NCBI RefSeq assembly: GCF_049065735.1
Contig: NZ_JBAKHD010000003.1
Location: forward strand, 496,001-560,000
DNA length: 64,000 nt
Direction: 5' to 3'
Source of the DNA: Paramesorhizobium sp049065735
GTDB lineage: Bacteria; Pseudomonadota; Alphaproteobacteria; Rhizobiales; Rhizobiaceae
The notes beneath the pieces were generated by a model that was not told the origin of the DNA, ran no database searches, and worked only from the letters and a program-made list of their open reading frames with translations. The first letter of the stretch is position 1, and each line of letters starts with the position of its first letter. Positions 15,866 to 24,430 of the stretch are shown here, piece after piece. The translations under genes were made by a program, and so were the position numbers.

Positions 15866-17118
15866 TGGCGGTGGCTTTCACGCAGGTGACGGGCATGTCC
15901 CGTGCTCTTTTCGCCCTCATGGCCTTGCTTCCCATGGCGTTTTCCGCAAATGCGGCGGAGTATAGGCTCGGCCCTATGGACAAGCTCTCCATCCGCGTCG
16001 TGGAGTGGCAGACGGCGGAGGGAACCTTTCGGGAGTGGCCGACAATCACGGGCAATTTCACGGTCGGCCCATCTGGCGGCCTCTCCCTGCCCTTCACTGG
16101 AGAATTGCAGGCTGCGGGCAAGACCACGTCCGAGATCGCCGGCGAAATCGCCAAGAGCCTCCAGCAGAAATTCGGCCTGCGCGACCGCCCCGAAGCGTCC
16201 GTTGAGATCGCCGAATTCCGCCCGGTCTTCGTCGCGGGCGAGGTGCAGACGCCCGGCAAATACCCTTACGATCCCGAACTGACGGTCCTGAAGGCGGTGA
16301 GCCTTGCGGGCGGAATGCGCCGCGCCGAGACCGGCCAGCGCTTCGAGCGCGATTTCCTCAACGCCCGCGGCAATTACGATGTGCTCGTCGCCGAGCGCCA
16401 CCGGCTTCTGGCCAGGCGCGCCCGGCTGGAGGCCGAACTTGCCGACGCGAAGGAAATCAAGATTCCGAAGGAGCTGGCCGATAGTCCGGAAGCGAAGAAG
16501 CTGATCGCGGACGAGACGGCGATCATGCGTTCGCGGAAGGACGCCCTGCAACGCCAGCTCGCCGCCCTAGACGAGCTCAAGACCCTTTACCAGAACGAGA
16601 TCGCCTCGCTGGAAAAGAAAATGGTGGTTCAGAACAGGCAAAAGGATCTCTTGAGCAAGGAACTGGCGTCCATCGGCAATCTCCATGACCGCGGCCTGGT
16701 CGTCAATTCGCGCGTCATGTCGCTCGAAACCTCGCTTGCCGACATGCAGAGCAAGCTTCTGGACATGGAGACCAATTCCCTGCGCGCCAAGCAGGAAATC
16801 AACAAGGCGACCCGCGACGCAGCCGATCTGGAAAACAGCCGCAGCGCCGAACTGACCACCGACATGCAGGCCACCGAGGCCGCGCTCGATGAGGCGGAAT
16901 TGAAGCTCGGCATGTACCGCAATCTGATGACGGAAGCGCTGGTAAACGCCCCCGCCGCAGGTGCGCTTGCCGCCGGTAACGGCGACGCCCCGGCGCTGAA
17001 ATACAGCATCGTCAGGAGCAGCGGCAGCGGCGAAACGAAGGAGCTTCCGGCGGAGGAGAGCACCCCGCTCCTGCCGGGGGATGTGATCAAGGTCGCGGTG
17101 TCGAATGAGCGGTCGTAG
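15865..17118 (+). CDS. exoF: ExoF: outer-membrane polysaccharide export protein (OPX)
   Basis: ExoF is the export channel partner of ExoP. The start region has two choices: ATG 15865, which overlaps the exoY stop (TGATG), and ATG 15895 (MSRALFALMALLP), which gives a cleaner signal peptide with AGGTG 8 bases ahead. The mature part has YRLGPMDKLSIRVVEW (polysaccharide export domain, Poly_export/SLBB), VGPSGGLSLPFTGE, FVAGEVQTPGKYPYDP (SLBB) and a long charged coiled-coil segment at about 170-350, then a final LLPGDVIKVAV. Length is 417 or 407 residues, like ExoF of Sinorhizobium. No lipobox is seen. Confidence 0.92.
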   Translation: MAVAFTQVTGMSRALFALMALLPMAFSANAAEYRLGPMDKLSIRVVEWQTAEGTFREWPTITGNFTVGPSGGLSLPFTGELQAAGKTTSEIAGEIAKSLQQKFGLRDRPEASVEIAEFRPVFVAGEVQTPGKYPYDPELTVLKAVSLAGGMRRAETGQRFERDFLNARGNYDVLVAERHRLLARRARLEAELADAKEIKIPKELADSPEAKKLIADETAIMRSRKDALQRQLAALDELKTLYQNEIASLEKKMVVQNRQKDLLSKELASIGNLHDRGLVVNSRVMSLETSLADMQSKLLDMETNSLRAKQEINKATRDAADLENSRSAELTTDMQATEAALDEAELKLGMYRNLMTEALVNAPAAGALAAGNGDAPALKYSIVRSSGSGETKELPAEESTPLLPGDVIKVAVSNERS

Positions 17119-17148
17119 AGGGAGATTCCCAAGCACTGAGACACACGA

Positions 17149-17191
17149 GCATGATCCCGAAAAGGTGCCAACTTTTCGGATAAGATCACGC
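17149..17191. repeat. Type A palindrome after exoF
   Basis: GCATGATCCCGAAAAGGTGC-caa-CTTTTCGGATAAGATCACGC is a variant of the 14173 palindrome with two arm changes. It lies 31 bp past the exoF stop. Confidence 0.8.
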
Positions 17192-17288
17192 GGCAAAAAC
17201 AAAAGATTAAAGCGCCGTTCTGATTCTATCAGAACGAACAGCGCTCTAGAGCATTTTGTTTTTAAATGGAAGCGTTGGTGGGACAGTA

Positions 17289-17448
17289 ACCCCCCTCTGC
17301 CCTGCCGGGCATCTCCCCCACAAGGGGGGAGATTACGCCTTTATCGGTGCTTGGCGCCAGTCGCAAATGTTGCAGAACGCGCTCGGAGCGTCGCGTCAGC
17401 CAATCTCCCCCCTTGTAGGGGAGATGCCCGGCAGGGCAGAGGGGGGTT
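17289..17448. repeat. Facing pair of type C repeats
   Basis: CCCCCCTCTGCCCTGCCGGG then CATCTCCCCCAC-AAGGGGGGAGATT (17289-17332) faces its reverse complement AATCTCCCCCCTTGTAGGGG then AGATGCCCGGCAGGGCAGAG (17402-17448). About 70 bp lies between the arms. It is the same family as 658-817. Confidence 0.8.
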
Positions 17449-17547
17449 GCCTCGCGATTCCGTCAAAACACAATTTACTCTAGAGCGGCTTGATCGCCGG
17501 GCACAAGCAATGGGCACTGTTTCCAACATAGCGGCGAGGAGTAGTGT

Positions 17548-17702
17548 TGAGGCATGGATTCCTGTGACAAGCACAGGAATGACGGATTGCTTTGATGCCG
17601 CTGATAATCTTCAACCTCACAGCACGCACAACGGCTTTCATTGGAGCGCTTCCATCCCCACTTCCGTCATTCCTGTGCTTGTCACAGGAATCCATGCCTC
17701 GA
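17548..17702. repeat. Long inverted repeat (type B variant)
   Basis: The arms at 17548-17585 and 17664-17702 read GAGGCATGGATTCCTGTGAC ... AGGAATGACGG and its reverse complement. The nested palindrome here is TTCCTGTGACAAGCACAGGAA rather than the TCCCAGTGACAAGCACTGGGA of the copies at 1611 and 46728. The compensating changes on both sides of the hairpin suggest the fold itself is conserved. Confidence 0.85.
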
Positions 17703-17790
17703 CTGATCCATCACTACAACGGCGCAAACGGTTCCAAGAACTTCCGTTAAAACAGGAACCGCTCTGGCCGATAAAAGAGCGGAATGGTCG

Positions 17791-19062
17791 ATGAAAATCC
17801 CCAGATCCACCCTCATCCGCCCAGGTGAAAACGCTCTCTACGGCACCTTCGCCATTGCCGTTTCGGTGTTCATCTTCGCCTATTCGGCGCGGCTGGGGCA
17901 GATCTCCATCCTCCTCTTCTATGCCCTGTGGCTGCCGCTCGTCCTCGTCGATTACCGCCATGTAATCGGCAATTATGCGCGGTTCTGGTGGATATTGGCC
18001 TTCGCGCTCTTCGCCTGCATCTCCTTCATGTGGTCGGCGGCCCCAGCGGTGACGCTGCGCGCCGGCATTCAGTACACGACAACAGTTATCTGCGCGCTCA
18101 TCGCATCGCGCATCATCGATGCCGCCACATTGACGCGCGGCGTCAGCCTCGGTGTCGGTATCGTGCTTCTTTATTCGCTGGCCTTCGGCCAATATCATTA
18201 TGACCCGCTCGACGGCTCCTACAGCTTCATCGGCGCATTTTCCTCCAAGAATCAGCTCGGTTTCTTCGCCTCCCTCGGCCTTTATTTCGTCTTCGCCAGC
18301 TTTTTCGTGCTCAACACCAGCCGCCGGTGGCGGGTGGCCGCGATTCCGCTCGGCGCGCTGTCCGCCTATTCGCTGCTGGCGTCGAGTTCCGCCACGTCGG
18401 TCATCGCCACATCGGCCACCCTTCTCACCGTCATCGCCGTCAGCCTCGTCCTCAAATTCTCGCCGCGCAACCGGCGCACGTTTTTCGTCGTCGGGCTCAT
18501 CATCGCCGTCGCCGTCGCGATCGTCGGGCTGAATGCGGGCGCGATGGAGGCGATCCTCGGCGCATTCGGCAAGGATACGACCCTGACCGGGCGAACCTAT
18601 CTTTGGGATCAGGGCATACGCGCCGCCCACGAGGCGCCGCTTATCGGCGTCGGCTATTATGCCTATTGGGTGCAGGGCTTTTCCGAGGCGGAGCGCCTGT
18701 GGGACGAGTTCTATATCGCCAGCCGCAGCGGCTTTCATTTCCACAACACCTATATCGAAGTGATGGTGGAGCTGGGCCTCGCCGGCCTGCTGCTGATCGC
18801 CTTCGTGCTGGCCCGTCTTCTCATCGGCTCGCTCCGGCGGATTCTCACCGAAAACCATGCGCCGCAGGCGCAGCTGATGTTCGGCATCGCTGTATTGCTG
18901 CTGATCCGTTCCTTCTTCGAGATCGACTTCCTGACGCCCTATCACATCGGCGCATTCCTGTTCTACTATTCAGCCGGTCTTCTGGCGATACCGCAGCGCG
19001 AGCCGGCCATGGCAGCCAGGCGGCGCGGTGCCCAGCTGCCGAGCGCGGAGGGGACCGCATGA
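17791..19062 (+). CDS. exoQ: ExoQ: succinoglycan polymerase (O-antigen ligase/Wzy-like)
   Basis: ExoQ joins the octasaccharide units into long polymer at the periplasmic face. The 423-residue protein is mostly membrane helices (about twelve), starting at YGTFAIAVSVFIFAYSARLG. It has the large periplasmic loop of the Wzy_C family with KDTTLTGRTYLWDQGI (conserved TGR) and a later FHNTYIEVMVELGL (conserved His-Asn-x-Tyr). It is followed by exoZ with a 4-bp overlap. The gap from exoF to this gene is 672 bp and full of repeats. Confidence 0.9.
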   Translation: MKIPRSTLIRPGENALYGTFAIAVSVFIFAYSARLGQISILLFYALWLPLVLVDYRHVIGNYARFWWILAFALFACISFMWSAAPAVTLRAGIQYTTTVICALIASRIIDAATLTRGVSLGVGIVLLYSLAFGQYHYDPLDGSYSFIGAFSSKNQLGFFASLGLYFVFASFFVLNTSRRWRVAAIPLGALSAYSLLASSSATSVIATSATLLTVIAVSLVLKFSPRNRRTFFVVGLIIAVAVAIVGLNAGAMEAILGAFGKDTTLTGRTYLWDQGIRAAHEAPLIGVGYYAYWVQGFSEAERLWDEFYIASRSGFHFHNTYIEVMVELGLAGLLLIAFVLARLLIGSLRRILTENHAPQAQLMFGIAVLLLIRSFFEIDFLTPYHIGAFLFYYSAGLLAIPQREPAMAARRRGAQLPSAEGTA

Positions 19063-20036
19063 CCAGGCAATTGCAATCGATACAGGTGCTGCGCGCCATT
19101 GCGGCCCTTGCCGTGGTATTCTTCCATCTATCCCCGGCATCATGGACGCTCGGCGCGGCGGGCGTCGATCTCTTCTTCGTCATCTCCGGCTTCATCATGG
19201 GCACGGTCGGCCTCTCCGACAGTCCGGGCAGCTTCATGCGCAAGCGCATCATCCGCATCGTGCCGCTCTATTGGGCCGTCACCTTGGCCATGTGCGCGGC
19301 CTCGCTGGTGCCGGGACTGTTCGCCAATTTCACCTTCGACCTGCCCCGGCTCGTCACCTCCCTGTTCTTCATCCCGTTCGAGGACCTACAAGGGAAAATC
19401 TGGCCTCTCGTGGTCGTCGGCTGGACGCTGAACTATGAGATGTTTTTCTACGTTCTCTTCGCCCTCGGCCTCTGGCTGCGTTTGCCCATCCTCGTGCCGG
19501 TGCTGGCCATTGCCGCGCTCGCAGCTGCCGGATTGCTCTTGCGGCCCGACGCGACCATACCGCGCTTCTATACCGACCAGCTTCTGCTGGAATTCGCCAT
19601 CGGCCTTCTCCTGTCGCGCGCAATGGTCTTCAAGAACGCGCTCCTCGGCGCGGCACTGGCTATCGCCGGGGTGGTCAGCCTTTTGTCATGGGGGCTTGCC
19701 AGCGACACGCCGGAATGGCGCGTCATCTATTGGGGGCTGCCCGCCGCCGCCATCGTCGCGGGCTTTCTGGCCGTGGAGCGTGCCGGTGCATTTCCGGCGA
19801 GGGCGCTGCGCCCTCTGGAGAAGCTCGGCGATGCCTCCTACTCGCTCTACCTGACCCACGGCATCGTGCTCAGCATCGTGCGCAAATTCGTCGGACATGA
19901 GGGCGCGTCCGGCGTCCTCATCGCGCTTGCCGCATCGATCGCCGTGGCGATGCTGTCCTATTATCTGTTCGAGCGCCCGGTCGGCCAGATCCTGCGCGGC
20001 CTCACCGCCCGCCCGGCACGGACGAAGGTCGCGTAA
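19059..20036 (+). CDS. exoZ: ExoZ: acetyltransferase (acyltransferase 3 family)
   Basis: ExoZ O-acetylates succinoglycan. The 325-residue integral membrane protein opens MTRQLQSIQVLRAIAALAVV then FFHLSP with the family's catalytic His. It continues GAAGVDLFFVISGFIMG and RKRIIRIVPLYW, and ends with LGDASYSLYLTHGIVLS and FERPVG, all typical of acyltransferase-3 proteins. ATG 19059 overlaps the exoQ stop (ATGA), so the two are coupled. The frame is open further upstream, but that part is a shadow of exoQ. Confidence 0.88.
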   Translation: MTRQLQSIQVLRAIAALAVVFFHLSPASWTLGAAGVDLFFVISGFIMGTVGLSDSPGSFMRKRIIRIVPLYWAVTLAMCAASLVPGLFANFTFDLPRLVTSLFFIPFEDLQGKIWPLVVVGWTLNYEMFFYVLFALGLWLRLPILVPVLAIAALAAAGLLLRPDATIPRFYTDQLLLEFAIGLLLSRAMVFKNALLGAALAIAGVVSLLSWGLASDTPEWRVIYWGLPAAAIVAGFLAVERAGAFPARALRPLEKLGDASYSLYLTHGIVLSIVRKFVGHEGASGVLIALAASIAVAMLSYYLFERPVGQILRGLTARPARTKVA

Positions 20037-20051
20037 CCTCTCGACAGAACC

Positions 20052-21086
20052 TTACCAGTCCCAATTGCCGCTGCGTTTGTCCTTGAGCATCAGGACCAGC
20101 GCAACCGGCAGGCCCAGCACCCGCGCCGGATCGAGCTTCAGCAATTGCGACAGCAGCGCACCATTCGGCGTCCTGCCCTTCGCAAGACCGCGGGCGAGAA
20201 GATAGGCATAGACCTTGCTAAACTTGCCAAGGCGCGTGTCGATCATCCGACGGTCAGGCTCTTCCATCTGGAAATTGCGCCTGAGCTTGGTGAGAAACAC
20301 GACGAGGTAGCCATAGCGGTCCGTCGTCTGCGGCAGGTTCCAGTCGAAGGCGGAGAAATAGATATTGACCCCCTCCCCGCATATGACGTTGCGCTCGGTC
20401 GAAAACACCACCGTCTCCGCCTTCGACGCGAGCGTGATCCATAGCATGTGATCCTCGCCCGCGCTCCGCAGATCCGTGTCGAAGCGCGCTTCCGGGAACT
20501 TGGCAAAGCGATAAACGACCGTCGAGGTCTGGCTCAGATATTCGGCGAGGAAGGCGCTGAAGGCGAGGCGCTGCGGCATCCGGTAAATGTTCTCGAGTCC
20601 CGGTACGGGCGCCGGCGCGGGGCTGATCTCCCCTCGCGCCCATTTGCCGAAAATCTCGCTTTCTTCGAACCAGCTTCTCGGCGTGTTGAAGCGCGTGTGG
20701 TCGCAGAAGTAAAAGTCATGATCCGGCGAGGCGGAAAGCGTCGCGAGCGCCTTGCGCAGATGGTTCGGCTTCCATTCATCGTCCGAATCGAGAAAGGCGA
20801 CGAACGGCGTCTCCTCAGGATCGAGCGTTGAAAGCCCCCGGTTGCGCGCCGCGCCCGGACCGCCATTGGGCTGGCTGATGAGTTCGATCTTATGCCTGGG
20901 ATCGAAGGTGACGCTCGCGATGTCCTCGGCGGGCGAAACCGGCGAGGCATCGTCCACGATCACCACCTTCAGGCTGACATCCTCGGGAATATCCTGCGCA
21001 AAGACGGAGCGCAGCGCCCGCGCCAGAATCCCCTTTTCACGCTGGTAAAACGGAATGACGACGGCAATTGCTGTCCCGGACTTCAT
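20052..21086 (-). CDS. exoW: Succinoglycan glucosyltransferase ExoW (GT2)
   Basis: ExoW adds a late sugar (the seventh) of the succinoglycan subunit. The 344-residue protein has AVVIPFYQREKGILARALRS, the VVIVDDASPVSPAED loop, FVAFLDSDDEWKPNHL (metal site) and LRSAGEDHMLWITLASKA. The N-terminus matches the ExoW pattern. ATG 21086 is used because AGAGG sits 5 bases before it; the GTG at 21092 is too close to that site. It faces exoZ tail to tail and is divergent from exoT, an arrangement that differs from Sinorhizobium. Confidence 0.85.
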   Translation of the reverse strand: MKSGTAIAVVIPFYQREKGILARALRSVFAQDIPEDVSLKVVIVDDASPVSPAEDIASVTFDPRHKIELISQPNGGPGAARNRGLSTLDPEETPFVAFLDSDDEWKPNHLRKALATLSASPDHDFYFCDHTRFNTPRSWFEESEIFGKWARGEISPAPAPVPGLENIYRMPQRLAFSAFLAEYLSQTSTVVYRFAKFPEARFDTDLRSAGEDHMLWITLASKAETVVFSTERNVICGEGVNIYFSAFDWNLPQTTDRYGYLVVFLTKLRRNFQMEEPDRRMIDTRLGKFSKVYAYLLARGLAKGRTPNGALLSQLLKLDPARVLGLPVALVLMLKDKRSGNWDW

Positions 21087-21160
21087 CGGCACCTCTTTCG
21101 CTGTGCTCCCCGTTTCATGAGTATGCTCTATTCGATGTCAGCGTCCAAGCATGGAATTGC

Positions 21161-21169
21161 TGCATCGCA
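21161..21169. promoter_or_regulatory. TGC-N3-GCA palindrome between exoW and exoT
   Basis: TGCATCGCACAAATTCC repeats the site before exoY exactly over 17 bases. It lies 73 bp before exoT and 75 bp before the divergent exoW, so it could act on both. Confidence 0.6.
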
Positions 21170-21241
21170 CAAATTCCTGCTTTACGATTTCCCGCCTGGC
21201 TCATAAGATTCCCATCGGCGGGCGACAAACGGGAGACCTGG

Positions 21242-22696
21242 ATGGACGCGAGCAGGACCGGCGGCAGGATCGTGAGGAATGTCGGCTGGAGCATCCTGTC
21301 GAAAGTGGTCGTCTTCTCGCTGAAATTCATCAGCGTGCCGATCCTCGCCCATCTCCTGACACCTGCGGAATTCGGCATCGTCGCGTCAGGCATGGTCGTC
21401 ATCTCCTTCCTTCTCCTCATCGGCGGCGCGGGCCTCGCCTCCGGCCTCGTTCAGGCGGAAAAGGAGGATGCGGAAGCGCACGACACCGTGTTCTGGACCA
21501 ATCTGGCCGTTGCCAGCACGCTCGGCCTCCTTCTTTATTTCAACGCCGCCTTCGTCGCCGGGCTTCTCGGCGCGCCGGAAGCCGCATGGCTGCTGCAGAT
21601 ATTCGCCTTCCTTTTCCCCATATATCTCGGCGCGGATGTCGCCTCCGCCCTCCTCTCCCGCCGCATGGCCTTCGCCAGGGACGCCTTCTGGAACGTGACG
21701 TCGGAAACGCTGGGCGCAATCGCCGCCATTGCCACCGCCATCGCCGGTTTCGGCGTCTGGGCGCTCATCCTCCAGCAATTCGTCAGCGCCGTCGTGCGCT
21801 TGATCGGGCTGATGGTCGCCAGCCGCTACCGCCCGCGCCTCCGCTTCTCTCTCCTCAAGCTCCGCGCGCTCTTTGGCTATGGCAGCCGCATTGCGGGGGC
21901 GGATTTCGCCAATTTCATCTCATTCCAGTCGCCGCTTGTCGTCATCACCAGGGCGCTCGGCCTTTCCGATGCCGGGGCCTACAGCGTCGCCAACCGCCTC
22001 TCTGATCTTCCCAACCAGATCGTGCTGTCGGGGCTGATGGGCGTGCTCTTCCCCGCCTTCTCGACCATGGCGCATGAGCCGGAGCGCCGAAGCCACGCGC
22101 TTCAGCGCAGCACGCAGATGACGAGCGTGCTCCTCGCGCCCATGCTGTTCGGCTTCTGGGCGGTGGCAGAGCCCGCCATGAGCATCGTCTTCGGCCCGCA
22201 GTGGATTTTCGCCTGGCCGGTGCTGGGCCTGCTTGCCGTCGCCAAGGGCATCATGACGCCTTGCGGCAGCTTCATTCCCTTTCTGAAAGCCACCGGTCAC
22301 GCCGGCGTCCTCTGGTGGTTCGCCCTTGCCCGCGCCACCATCATCGTCGTCGGATCATGGATCGGCGCGATGCTGGCAGGGCTCACCGGCGTCTGTCTGG
22401 CGCTGTGCATCGCCAATGTCTTCATCATGATCGGCTATGCCGGCGTGGTATTCAATGTCGCAAAAATTCCGGCCCGCGCGGCCATCCACTGCGTCGTCCT
22501 GCCCCTGGGAAGCGCCATCCTCATGGCCGCGCTCGTCCGCATCCTCCTCAGCTATATGAGACCGCACATCGCCAGCGATCTCCTCCTGCTTCTTGCCGGG
22601 GCGGCGGCGGGCGGAGCGATCTATCTCGCCCTCCTCCTCGCCACCCAGCGCTCGGCAATTTCCTCGCTTCTGGCCCTGCGGCGGCGTCAAGCCTGA
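21242..22696 (+). CDS. exoT: ExoT: succinoglycan flippase (Wzx family)
   Basis: ExoT moves lipid-linked octasaccharide across the inner membrane. The 484-residue protein has about 12-14 membrane helices. It begins NVGWSILSKVVVFSLKFISV and PILAHLLTPAEFGIVASGMV, which is typical of the Wzx/MATE-like polysaccharide transporters, and has the LGLSDAGAYSVANRLSDLPN motif in the middle. The start ATG 21242 has GGGAG 6-7 bases ahead; the open frame upstream lacks membrane character. The TGC-N3-GCA site lies 73 bp upstream. Confidence 0.9.
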   Translation: MDASRTGGRIVRNVGWSILSKVVVFSLKFISVPILAHLLTPAEFGIVASGMVVISFLLLIGGAGLASGLVQAEKEDAEAHDTVFWTNLAVASTLGLLLYFNAAFVAGLLGAPEAAWLLQIFAFLFPIYLGADVASALLSRRMAFARDAFWNVTSETLGAIAAIATAIAGFGVWALILQQFVSAVVRLIGLMVASRYRPRLRFSLLKLRALFGYGSRIAGADFANFISFQSPLVVITRALGLSDAGAYSVANRLSDLPNQIVLSGLMGVLFPAFSTMAHEPERRSHALQRSTQMTSVLLAPMLFGFWAVAEPAMSIVFGPQWIFAWPVLGLLAVAKGIMTPCGSFIPFLKATGHAGVLWWFALARATIIVVGSWIGAMLAGLTGVCLALCIANVFIMIGYAGVVFNVAKIPARAAIHCVVLPLGSAILMAALVRILLSYMRPHIASDLLLLLAGAAAGGAIYLALLLATQRSAISSLLALRRRQA

Positions 22697-22705
22697 TCAA
22701 CCGTC

Positions 22706-23626
22706 TCACGTCGCGTAGATCCCGTTGACATAGTCCTTGCGCACCGTATCGGCCACGACATCAGGCATCGGCAGCAGGCGAAGGATTTCGGCCTTCAATA
22801 TCTCACGGTCGATCGTCAGCCTCTGCCGCGCCAGCTCGAAATTGTGTTCCGCCTCCTCGCGCGACCATTGCAGCGAGTCGAGCGGCGCGCTCATCAGCCG
22901 GTAATGATAGCCCTCATAGGCCGCACAGGGCTCTTCGATGACGGGAATGGCGCCGCAAATCGCCGCTTCGAAGAACCGGTAGGTCCAGACGACACCGTTG
23001 CTCTTGAAATCGCCGCTCGGGCAAAGCACGAATTTGGAATCGAGGAGCAGATCGTAATAGGCCTCGTTCCAGGATTTGCGCGGGAAGACCCGGCCCTGGT
23101 CGGACATATAAATCTTGACGTTTTCGGTGCCGACATAGTCCGCAATCGAAATGCCCGCCTTTCGAGCGATCTTGCGCGCCAGCTGGCCGATGAATGCCGG
23201 CTTCTTCGGAACGACGGCGAGCTGTTCGAGATGCGACAGGCGAAGCCAGTCATTGATCGCGGCGCGGCGGCTTTCCGTCAGAAGCCCGGCGAAGGATACA
23301 TCCGTGCCCCGCGCTTGCCGCCACCGCGCCCGGCAATGGTCGAAAATGGCGTGGGGCATGATCAATGGCCGCTCTATCGCGCCGATCCGGCTGACCGGCG
23401 TCATATGATCGAGATAAAGGCCGGAGACTTTGCCCGCGCCCGCCGTTCCGACCTTGTAGTCGAGGCCGAAAATCCGTTTCAAAAGCACAAGCTTCTTCTC
23501 GTCCTGCGGCTCGATGCATATCCGGAAGCCAGCCTCGCCGATCGCATGCGCCAGCCGCAACGTCTGTAAGAGATCGAACGGAAGATCGATCCATATATCC
23601 ATTAAATTGTCATTGCCTGCATCCAT
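22706..23626 (-). CDS. Exostosin-like glycosyltransferase
   Basis: The 306-residue soluble protein has the C-terminal exostosin (GT47-like) pattern: YYDLLLDSKFVLCPSGDFKS followed by WTYRFFEAAICGAIPVIEEP. This region binds the sugar nucleotide in that family. The acceptor and sugar are unknown. It is the last gene of the rfbC-SAF-rfbF unit, 18 bp after rfbF, so it may transfer the sugar made by these enzymes. ATG 23626 has AAGGGGG about 5 bases ahead; ATG 23641 is five codons earlier. It meets exoT tail to tail. Confidence 0.72.
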   Translation of the reverse strand: MDAGNDNLMDIWIDLPFDLLQTLRLAHAIGEAGFRICIEPQDEKKLVLLKRIFGLDYKVGTAGAGKVSGLYLDHMTPVSRIGAIERPLIMPHAIFDHCRARWRQARGTDVSFAGLLTESRRAAINDWLRLSHLEQLAVVPKKPAFIGQLARKIARKAGISIADYVGTENVKIYMSDQGRVFPRKSWNEAYYDLLLDSKFVLCPSGDFKSNGVVWTYRFFEAAICGAIPVIEEPCAAYEGYHYRLMSAPLDSLQWSREEAEHNFELARQRLTIDREILKAEILRLLPMPDVVADTVRKDYVNGIYAT

Positions 23627-23644
23627 CTTAGCCCCCTTCATTAT

Positions 23645-24430
23645 TTAAGCCGCTTCCGTCCAAAGCTTCCACGGCGCCCGGCCGCTGGCCCATTCCTTCT
23701 CGAGCACCATCTTGTCACGCAGCGAGTCCATGCTCTGCCAATAGCCCCGGTGCCAATAGGCGCCGAGCTTGCGGCGCTCGATCACCCGTTCCATCGGCTC
23801 CTCCTCCCAGACGGTCTGGTCGCCGTCGATGAGGTCGAAGACTTCAGGCTCCACGACGAAGAACCCGCCATTGATGAGACCGCCATCGCCCGCCGCCTTC
23901 TCGCGGAAGGCGCGCACCTTCGAGGCATCTTCCGATAAGCCGAGCGCGCCATAGCGGCCCGGCTGGGTGACGGCCGTCAGCGTGATCCAGTTGCCGCCCT
24001 CCTCATGCGCCCTGATCGCTTCGGGTATGTCGATATCGGACACGCCGTCGCCATAGGTCAGGAGGAAGCGTTGGTTGCCGATGATCTGCCGCGCCCGCTT
24101 GAGCCGCCCGCCCGTCATCGTATCGAGGCCGGTATCGAGAACGGTGATCTTCCAGTTCTCCGAATAGCGGCGCGTCCAGACGATTTCCCCCGTGGCGAGG
24201 TCGGCGGTGAAGTCGCTGTTGATCATGGCGTAGTTCAGGAAATACGACTTGATGAAATCCGCCTTGTATCCGGCAAGCACAATGAACTCGGTGAACCCGA
24301 AATGGGAATAGATCTTCATGATATGCCAGATGATGGGGCGTCCGCCGATCTCCACCATGGGCTTTGGCCGAAGGGTGGTTTCCTCCGTAAGCCTGCTGCC
24401 ATAGCCCCCTGCGAAAATGACAACTTTCAT
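23645..24430 (-). CDS. rfbF: Glucose-1-phosphate cytidylyltransferase
   Basis: RfbF/DdhA makes CDP-glucose from CTP and glucose-1-phosphate, the entry to CDP-linked 3,6-dideoxy and branched sugars. The 261-residue protein shows KVVIFAGGYGSRLTEETTLR then PKPMVEIGGRPIIWHIMKIY at the start, LLTYGDGVSDI and the C-terminal WHRGYWQSMDSLRDKMVLE. These segments match the RfbF family closely. The start overlaps the stop of the SAF-domain gene (ATGA). No CDP-glucose 4,6-dehydratase of the usual type is beside it. Confidence 0.92.
   Translation of the reverse strand: MKVVIFAGGYGSRLTEETTLRPKPMVEIGGRPIIWHIMKIYSHFGFTEFIVLAGYKADFIKSYFLNYAMINSDFTADLATGEIVWTRRYSENWKITVLDTGLDTMTGGRLKRARQIIGNQRFLLTYGDGVSDIDIPEAIRAHEEGGNWITLTAVTQPGRYGALGLSEDASKVRAFREKAAGDGGLINGGFFVVEPEVFDLIDGDQTVWEEEPMERVIERRKLGAYWHRGYWQSMDSLRDKMVLEKEWASGRAPWKLWTEAA

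Noticed and set aside
17119..17790. CRISPR-like array between exoF and exoQ
   Set aside because: The repeats belong to three different families, face each other and have no regular spacers; no cas genes are near.
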